Of a DNA stretch of 64,000 bases, positions 63,741 through 64,000 are shown piece after piece. A model generated the notes under the pieces. The model worked only from the letters and a program-made list of their open reading frames with translations. It was not told the origin of the DNA and ran no database searches. Position 1 is the first letter of the stretch, and every line of letters starts with the position of its first letter. The position numbers and the translations under genes were made by a program. Source of the DNA: Thermoanaerobacter kivui (GTDB lineage Bacteria > Bacillota > Thermoanaerobacteria > Thermoanaerobacterales > Thermoanaerobacteraceae); assembly GCF_000763575.1 (NCBI RefSeq), contig NZ_CP009170.1, positions 1,429,501 through 1,493,500 of the forward strand, written 5' to 3'.

Positions 63741-64000
63741 TTATGCGCAAGGTGCAGGTTCACCAGATTCTTCATCATAAACATCAACTATTTTTCCCTC
63801 TGCCCCCCGTTTTTATTGCTTCTAAAATTTCTTCTGTATTTACTTCTGCATTTATAAGCTCTGAAGGAATAAATTTCATACCAAGCTTCAAGCCAAACTT
63901 AACAGGGTTATAAGGTATTGCTATATTTACTTTTAATTTATTAGTAGCAGTGTCATGAACTTTTACTCTCATCCACTTGTAATTTCCTCTTTGGCCTACT
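63741..64000 (-). pseudogene. SHOCT-like/YvlB-type protein, partial and frameshifted
   Basis: The gene enters from the right edge. In-window sequence reads VGQRGNYKWMRVKVHDTATN, then KVNIAIPYNPVKFGLKLGM and EEILEAIKTGGRGK. Here the frame ends early (NS, stop), whereas a shift of one base in the AAAAA run at about 63793 would give IVDVYDEESGEPAPCA and a stop at 63741. The family ends in GKIVDVEDEE, so one extra A is the likely cause. It could be a real mutation, a sequencing artefact or a slippery site. The 5' end is outside the window. Confidence 0.6.

Overview
The window reads as a low-GC, thermophilic, spore-forming anaerobic Firmicute, most likely Thermoanaerobacter or a close relative. 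The evidence is an A/T-rich genome, a full set of endospore genes (spoIIGA-sigE-sigG, spoIVA, spoVD, a SpoIIP-like amidase, a YhcN-type lipoprotein), a TM1266-type regulator linked to iron-only hydrogenases, and an oxygen-sensitive 2-hydroxyacyl-CoA dehydratase module. Species assignment is inference. Almost everything is on the minus strand; ychF at the right edge is the only confident plus-strand gene.

Layout, left to right. (1) 0-7.4 kb: start of an MTA/SAH nucleosidase gene, ileS with its T-box leader, then divIVA, ylmH, yggT, sepF, a YggS-type PLP protein and an HlyD-like membrane protein. (2) 7.4-13 kb: accessory and decaying DNA, with a tryptophanase pseudogene, ridA, a 30-residue tandem-repeat protein, and a MoxR ATPase/VWA pair. 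(3) 13-20.3 kb: nadA-nadB-nadC, a RuvX-like remnant, a dehydratase/activase module, a thioesterase remnant and tRNA-Pro. (4) 20.3-30.1 kb: spoIVA, gpsA, plsY, der, a DUF512 radical-SAM protein, two DUF3189 proteins, a YIEGIA protein with its small partner, a SpoIIP-like protein and a DUF1614 protein. (5) 30.1-38.7 kb: phosphate regulon phoU-pstB-pstA-pstC, an IS1634-family element, pstS and phoR-phoP. (6) 38.7-59.1 kb: nrdR, ymxH, sigG, sigE, spoIIGA and a complete division/cell-wall cluster from ftsZ back to mraZ. (7) 59.2-64 kb: paired M16 peptidases, a YhcN lipoprotein, ychF and a frameshifted SHOCT-like gene fragment.

Most blocks serve envelope growth, septation and endospore formation. 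In Bacillus the dcw cluster, spoIIG locus, ylm genes, divIVA and ileS are contiguous. Here the same series is in the same order and orientation but is split by about 31 kb (roughly 7.4-38.7 kb). Regulation is readable at several points: a T-box before ileS, 11-bp-spaced PhoP boxes before pstS and pstC, a sigma-F-type promoter before sigG, a sigma-E-type promoter before spoIVA, and 10-bp-spaced GTGG repeats before mraZ.

The most unusual observations are four. Two genes (a yggS homologue and spoVD) have reading frames and family N-termini that point to AUA start codons. An IS1634-family insertion is flanked by a perfect 77-bp direct repeat that duplicates the Pho boxes, so pstCAB-phoU keeps a regulator. 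A protein is built almost wholly of an ankyrin-like 30-residue repeat. A MoxR/VWA pair has a metallopeptidase-like motif in which the catalytic Glu is Gln.
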